A DNA stretch of 34,304 bases from positions 1-34,304 of the forward strand of contig NZ_JRND01000034.1 of the NCBI RefSeq assembly GCF_000758945.1, given 5' to 3'. This DNA is from Lancefieldella parvula_C (GTDB lineage: Bacteria; Actinomycetota; Coriobacteriia; Coriobacteriales; Atopobiaceae). The position numbers were made by a program, and so were the translations under genes. Shown in pieces: positions 30,786 to 34,304 of this stretch. The notes beneath the pieces are model-generated. The model was not told where the DNA came from and made no database searches. It was given only the letters and a program-made list of their open reading frames with translations. Every line of letters begins with the position of its first letter. Within the stretch, counting starts at the first letter, position 1.

Positions 30786-33700
30786 ATGCAGGCTTTTCAC
30801 AACACCTCAAACATTGTTTGTAGAGATCCAAAAGGCGCGGTAGAACTAGGTACTTCAGCAACAATCAGAATATTTGCTTGGGACGATGATGTTCAATCAG
30901 TAACGCTTCGTCTCTGGCAAGAGTATGGCCCTGAATTGTCTCCAGAGGCCCAAGCTCTGTCTGGCGAGAAATGCGTTGTGATGCAAAAGAGTGATTTTGC
31001 TGGCGCGCTTCCGACTGATGTACCTGACTATGCGCAGTGCTTTGAGGCAATTGTTAAACCAGCTGCTACGGGCCTTATTTGGTATCGTTTTGAGCTTCAG
31101 GCTTCTGACGGAGCAGTTTGGTCATATGGTGCTCAAGAAAGTAGATGCATCGGTGTTGGTAGCTTTGCCTATGGCGAGCCACCATCATTTCAGATTACTT
31201 GCTATAAGTCTCGTGGCAGCTTTGCAGGTGTAGAAGACCCTAGCTGGTACAAGGGTGGAGTTGTCTACCAGATTTTCCCTGACAGGTTTGCACGAGATGC
31301 AAACTGGCACGAACGTACCAAGCAGGCGCTTGCTGTTCCAAGAAATGGGGTTTCTCGCCAGCTGGTTGAAGACTGGGAGAAGACCCCTGAGTATCAGCAC
31401 GACGCCAACGGCCGCGTGACTGAGTGGGATTTCTACGGCGGTTCTTTGGCTGGTATTGAAGAGAAGCTTTCCTACTTGGAAAACCTTGGAATAACTGCGC
31501 TTTATTTGAATCCTATCTATGCTGCTTCTAGTAATCATCGCTATGATATTGCGGATTATTTGGAAGTTGATCCCGTGTTGGGCACCGTAGAGGATTTTGA
31601 ACGCCTCTGCGTTAAAGCTGCTGAGCATGGTATTTCTATTATTTTGGATGGCGTATTTAATCACTGTGGCGCTGATTCAAAATACTTTAATAAATTCTCG
31701 AACTACTCTGAACCAGGAGCAGTTCAGCAGGCTGGTTCTGCCTATGATAAGTGGTTTACGTTCCATGAAGATGGAACGTATGAAAGCTGGTGGGGTGTAG
31801 ACGCGCTTCCAACTATTGTCTCCGATAATCCCGATTATCAGGAGTTTATTTGTGGCGAGAATGGCGTTATTAGAACGTGGCTGCGTCGTGGAGCTCGTGG
31901 TTGGCGCTTAGACGTTGCAGATGAGATTTCTGATTCGTTTATACAGAAGATTCGTGCGGCTGCACTTGCAGAGCGTAGCGACGCAGTTATTATCGGAGAG
32001 GTCTGGGAGGACGCAAGCAATAAGCGTGCATACGGAAAACTCAGGCATTATCTGGAAGGTTCTGAGCTCGACGGACCTATGAATTATCCTCTGCGCAAGT
32101 CTATACTTTCATTTTTGATGAATGAAGTTGGTGCCGAGGTAACTGTTTCAGCTCTCGAGGAGCTGTGGGAAAACTATCCTCACGAGGCATTTTATGCGTG
32201 CCTGAATGTATTTGGAACGCACGATAAAGAGCGACTGATTAACGTAGTTGCTGGAGCTCCTGCTCCTGATGCTCTTTCTGCTCAAGAGCAGGTAACGTAC
32301 AGACTTTCTGCTGATCAACGCGGCCTTTCTAAGGCTCGTATGTGGCAGACAGCTGTGCTTCAGATGACACTTCCTGGTGTTCCATCAATCTACTATGGCG
32401 ATGAGATGGGCGTTGAGGGATTCGTTGACCCAACTAATCGCGCAACTATGCCTTGGCCAGGAAGCAGCCCTCGCGCAGACCTGGATTACTTGCATATGTA
32501 TCGCAATGCTATTGCGCTCAGAAAAACGCTTCCTCTGCTGGTGGACGGCTCGTTTGAACCGTTTGTTCCCGAGAGCGGCTCAGATGATGTTTTAGCTTTC
32601 TGGCGTAGGCCTGTTCAAAAAGATGTCCAGCAAGAGGAACAGAGCAACGCTGTACCTGGCATTTGTGTGTTGGTGAATAAGAGCCGCTCAGATGCTAAGA
32701 CGGTATATGTTTCTGTACCTCAAAACATGCAGGTTATTGACGTTATTAGTGGACAAGCGGTGCCTGTCAAAGATGGCAAGGCAGAGGTCTTTTTGTGGCA
32801 GCTTGGATGCACGGTCTTAAACGTTCAGCCAGCTCACAGACTACAAAAGCCTCTTGAGCCAGGTATGGGAGTGCTTGCTCACATTACTTCTCTGCCTTCC
32901 GACGAGGACTCCGCAATTACGCCAGGCCAGAAGCTTGGTGTAATTGGTCGCGAGACTTCCGAGTTCATCGATTTTCTCGCCAAATCGAGCCAGAAGTATT
33001 GGCAGATTTTACCTGTCAGCCCAACCGATGAATACGGCTCTCCTTACGCGGGAATTTCCGCTTTTGCAGGAAACATTAATCTGCTTGACCAAACTGTAAT
33101 GGAGAGAGTCATCTCTGAGTGCGATGATCCTCAGAGCAGGCGAGCCGCTGAATACCAGGAATTCTGCGCGAGAAACTCATATTGGCTTGATTCGTATGCA
33201 ACATTTTGTGCTATTAAAGACCTGTTGGGTGAGGGAGTATGGCAGGAGTGGCCTAAGCAATATCGCAGCTGGTCGCAAGAGCTTCTTGAGCGTTCTGAGC
33301 TTGCTCAGGCAATCGAACTTCACCGAAAGCAGCAATTTGCTTTTGACGTTATTTGGAGTCAGACATTAGCGGAGGCTCGTGCTAAAGGCATTCAGATTAT
33401 TGGCGATATGCCTATGTTTGTTTCAGAGGATTCCGCTGATGTTTGGGCACATCCAGAGCTTTTTGCTCTAGATGATGCAGGTCATACAGAGCTTCAGGCC
33501 GGCGCTCCTGCTGACGCGTTTTCTCAAGATGGTCAGCTGTGGGGTAATCCAACGTATAACTGGCAGGCTCATAAAGACGAGGGATACCGTTGGTGGATTG
33601 AACGTTTCCGCAGGTCTTTCTATCTGTATGACTATACCAGGCTGGACCATTTTATTGGCTTTACGTCTTACTATGCTATTGAGCAAGGAAAGACTGCTGC

Positions 33701-34223
33701 TGAGGGATCATTCAAGTTTGGTCCTGGCAATGAGCTGTTTGATGTTGCTTATAAGCAGCTTGGCCCACTTCCTTTTATTGCAGAGGATTTAGGAGCGGTT
33801 ACTCCTGCGGTCAGGGCACTGCTTTCTCAGACGGGATTTCCAGGCATGAGCGTCATTCAATTTGCTGATGGAGATTGTAGATATTCCTTTACACCAGCTC
33901 AGGAGTCTATTGTGTACAGCGGTACCCATGATACGCAAACGCTTATGGGTTTTGTAGAAGCTCGTTTTACAGGTGGCCAGGCAACTGATGAATCACACCA
34001 GATTTTTGACCACCTTATGGAGCAGGTAGTCAGCTCATCCAATGCAGTAGTTATTCTGCCGCTTCAGGATGTTTTGGGCCTTTCTGACGATGCTCGTATG
34101 AACATTCCTGGCAAGGCTGAAGGTAATTGGTCTTGGCAGGTCAAAAAGGACATGCTCACGCCAGAGGTTGTTCAAAAGCTGCAGAGGTTTGTTGAGCTGC
34201 ACCAGAGTAAGCTCGACGCTTAG
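30786..34223 (+). CDS. Fused GH13 amylase/pullulanase-type enzyme and GH77 4-alpha-glucanotransferase
   Basis: A 1145-residue bifunctional protein without a signal peptide, so cytosolic. Residues about 1-140 are a beta-sandwich-like N-domain as in neopullulanases. GH13 follows, about 150-680: D288/H293 (LDGVFNHC), nucleophile D376 (RGWRLDVADE), E405 (IIGEVWED) and D480 (FGTHDKERL), then a beta-domain. Residues about 690-1140 are GH77 (MalQ): MGVLAHITSLPS, YGSPYAG, nucleophile D954 (YTRLDHFIGF), E1000 (FIAEDLG) and D1049 (SGTHDTQT). All catalytic residues are intact in both halves. ATG 30786 is 2 bases past glgA stop with a weak GGTAAG site; TTG 30777 is an alternative. The pair could trim branches and rejoin chains in glycogen turnover. 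Confidence 0.9.
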   Translation: MQAFHNTSNIVCRDPKGAVELGTSATIRIFAWDDDVQSVTLRLWQEYGPELSPEAQALSGEKCVVMQKSDFAGALPTDVPDYAQCFEAIVKPAATGLIWYRFELQASDGAVWSYGAQESRCIGVGSFAYGEPPSFQITCYKSRGSFAGVEDPSWYKGGVVYQIFPDRFARDANWHERTKQALAVPRNGVSRQLVEDWEKTPEYQHDANGRVTEWDFYGGSLAGIEEKLSYLENLGITALYLNPIYAASSNHRYDIADYLEVDPVLGTVEDFERLCVKAAEHGISIILDGVFNHCGADSKYFNKFSNYSEPGAVQQAGSAYDKWFTFHEDGTYESWWGVDALPTIVSDNPDYQEFICGENGVIRTWLRRGARGWRLDVADEISDSFIQKIRAAALAERSDAVIIGEVWEDASNKRAYGKLRHYLEGSELDGPMNYPLRKSILSFLMNEVGAEVTVSALEELWENYPHEAFYACLNVFGTHDKERLINVVAGAPAPDALSAQEQVTYRLSADQRGLSKARMWQTAVLQMTLPGVPSIYYGDEMGVEGFVDPTNRATMPWPGSSPRADLDYLHMYRNAIALRKTLPLLVDGSFEPFVPESGSDDVLAFWRRPVQKDVQQEEQSNAVPGICVLVNKSRSDAKTVYVSVPQNMQVIDVISGQAVPVKDGKAEVFLWQLGCTVLNVQPAHRLQKPLEPGMGVLAHITSLPSDEDSAITPGQKLGVIGRETSEFIDFLAKSSQKYWQILPVSPTDEYGSPYAGISAFAGNINLLDQTVMERVISECDDPQSRRAAEYQEFCARNSYWLDSYATFCAIKDLLGEGVWQEWPKQYRSWSQELLERSELAQAIELHRKQQFAFDVIWSQTLAEARAKGIQIIGDMPMFVSEDSADVWAHPELFALDDAGHTELQAGAPADAFSQDGQLWGNPTYNWQAHKDEGYRWWIERFRRSFYLYDYTRLDHFIGFTSYYAIEQGKTAAEGSFKFGPGNELFDVAYKQLGPLPFIAEDLGAVTPAVRALLSQTGFPGMSVIQFADGDCRYSFTPAQESIVYSGTHDTQTLMGFVEARFTGGQATDESHQIFDHLMEQVVSSSNAVVILPLQDVLGLSDDARMNIPGKAEGNWSWQVKKDMLTPEVVQKLQRFVELHQSKLDA

Positions 34224-34304
34224 CGTACCTTTTTGTTACAACAAAAAAGTCCTTCTCGATAAACTGCCTCCCATTTCTTAGACACGAGAAATAGGAGGCA
34301 GTTC
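34224..34304. terminator. Operon-end region with a long hairpin
   Basis: After the fusion gene comes a low-GC hairpin (CTTTTTGTT around ACA, 34229-34249), then a 17-position inverted repeat, 34262-34278 with 34287-34303, with one wobble and an 8-base loop. On the minus strand the long hairpin is followed after 16 bases by TTTTTT. The window ends at the last stem base, so a T-run on the plus strand cannot be seen. Probably a terminator serving both sides. Confidence 0.6.

Larger units (their letters stand above)
78..32981. repeat. Dispersed octamer GGCGAGAA / TTCTCGCC, 20 copies
   Basis: Hand count. GGCGAGAA on plus starts at 3055, 4096, 5111, 9373, 10001, 21802, 22096, 28071, 30963, 31854. 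TTCTCGCC on plus starts at 78, 3075, 3533, 5249, 13498, 19010, 25747, 27950, 31352, 32974. That is ten per strand. Seven of 20 lie between genes although intergenic DNA is only roughly a tenth of the window. Frequent extension is TGGCGAGAAAC. The coordinates given span first to last copy; the copies themselves are 8 bp. Confidence 0.7.

Noticed and set aside
1..34304. CRISPR arrays, tRNA genes, insertion sequences, phage or defence genes
   Set aside because: No regularly spaced repeats, no T-loop/CCA-type signatures and no transposase, integrase, nuclease or methylase proteins were seen on either strand.

Overview
The window reads as a gene-dense stretch of chromosome from a low-to-mid GC anaerobic actinobacterium. 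The best guess is a member of the Coriobacteriia of the Atopobium/Lancefieldella/Olsenella type. That placement is an inference from gene content and protein style (mannose-family PTS, GlgD next to GlgC, a T-box before pheS, a small Zn-dependent phospholipase-C-like protein after pheT), not from a marker gene. I see no tRNA, rRNA, CRISPR, transposase, phage or plasmid genes.

Layout. 1-3.1 kb holds housekeeping genes: a SlyD-like prolyl isomerase (-), glutamate racemase murI (+), a DUF488/YeaO protein (-) and branched-chain aminotransferase ilvE (+). 3.1-12.1 kb is a divergent amino-sugar catabolic locus. On the minus strand are a class II ketose-bisphosphate aldolase and a LacC/FruK-type sugar-phosphate kinase. 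On the plus strand are a complete mannose-family PTS (IIA, a YajC-like protein, IIB, IIC, IID), a GntR/UTRA regulator, an AgaS-type deaminase/isomerase and a NagA-type deacetylase. Together these would take N-acetylgalactosamine (or a similar hexosamine) through GalNAc-6-P, GalN-6-P, tagatose-6-P and tagatose-1,6-bisphosphate to triose phosphates. A palindrome close to the known GntR/UTRA (DasR/NagR) operator lies just before the PTS genes.

12.2-13.3 kb is a DUF3290/DUF421 membrane-protein pair. 13.3-16.3 kb is a zinc ABC transporter (znuA, znuC, znuB) with histidine-rich segments and a structured leader. 16.3-20.9 kb is a T-box leader with a Phe specifier, pheS, pheT and a Zn-dependent phospholipase-C-like gene. 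20.9-22.2 kb is a glycerol-dehydrogenase-like metal-dependent oxidoreductase. 22.5-34.2 kb is a tightly packed glycogen operon, glgB-glgP-glgC-glgD-glgA, followed by a 1145-residue fusion of a GH13 debranching/amylase-type enzyme and a GH77 4-alpha-glucanotransferase. This operon could make, branch, phosphorolyse and remodel glycogen.

I found no defence or mobile system. The strongest unexplained signal is a dispersed octamer, GGCGAGAA/TTCTCGCC. I counted 20 copies by hand where about one is expected, and they are concentrated between genes, including one inverted pair that forms a terminator stem. This resembles the pattern of DNA uptake sequences. Other points of interest are the GH13-GH77 fusion, a GlgB lacking the usual region I histidine, the YajC-like gene inside the PTS operon, a large insertion in IID, and several operator- or leader-like elements.
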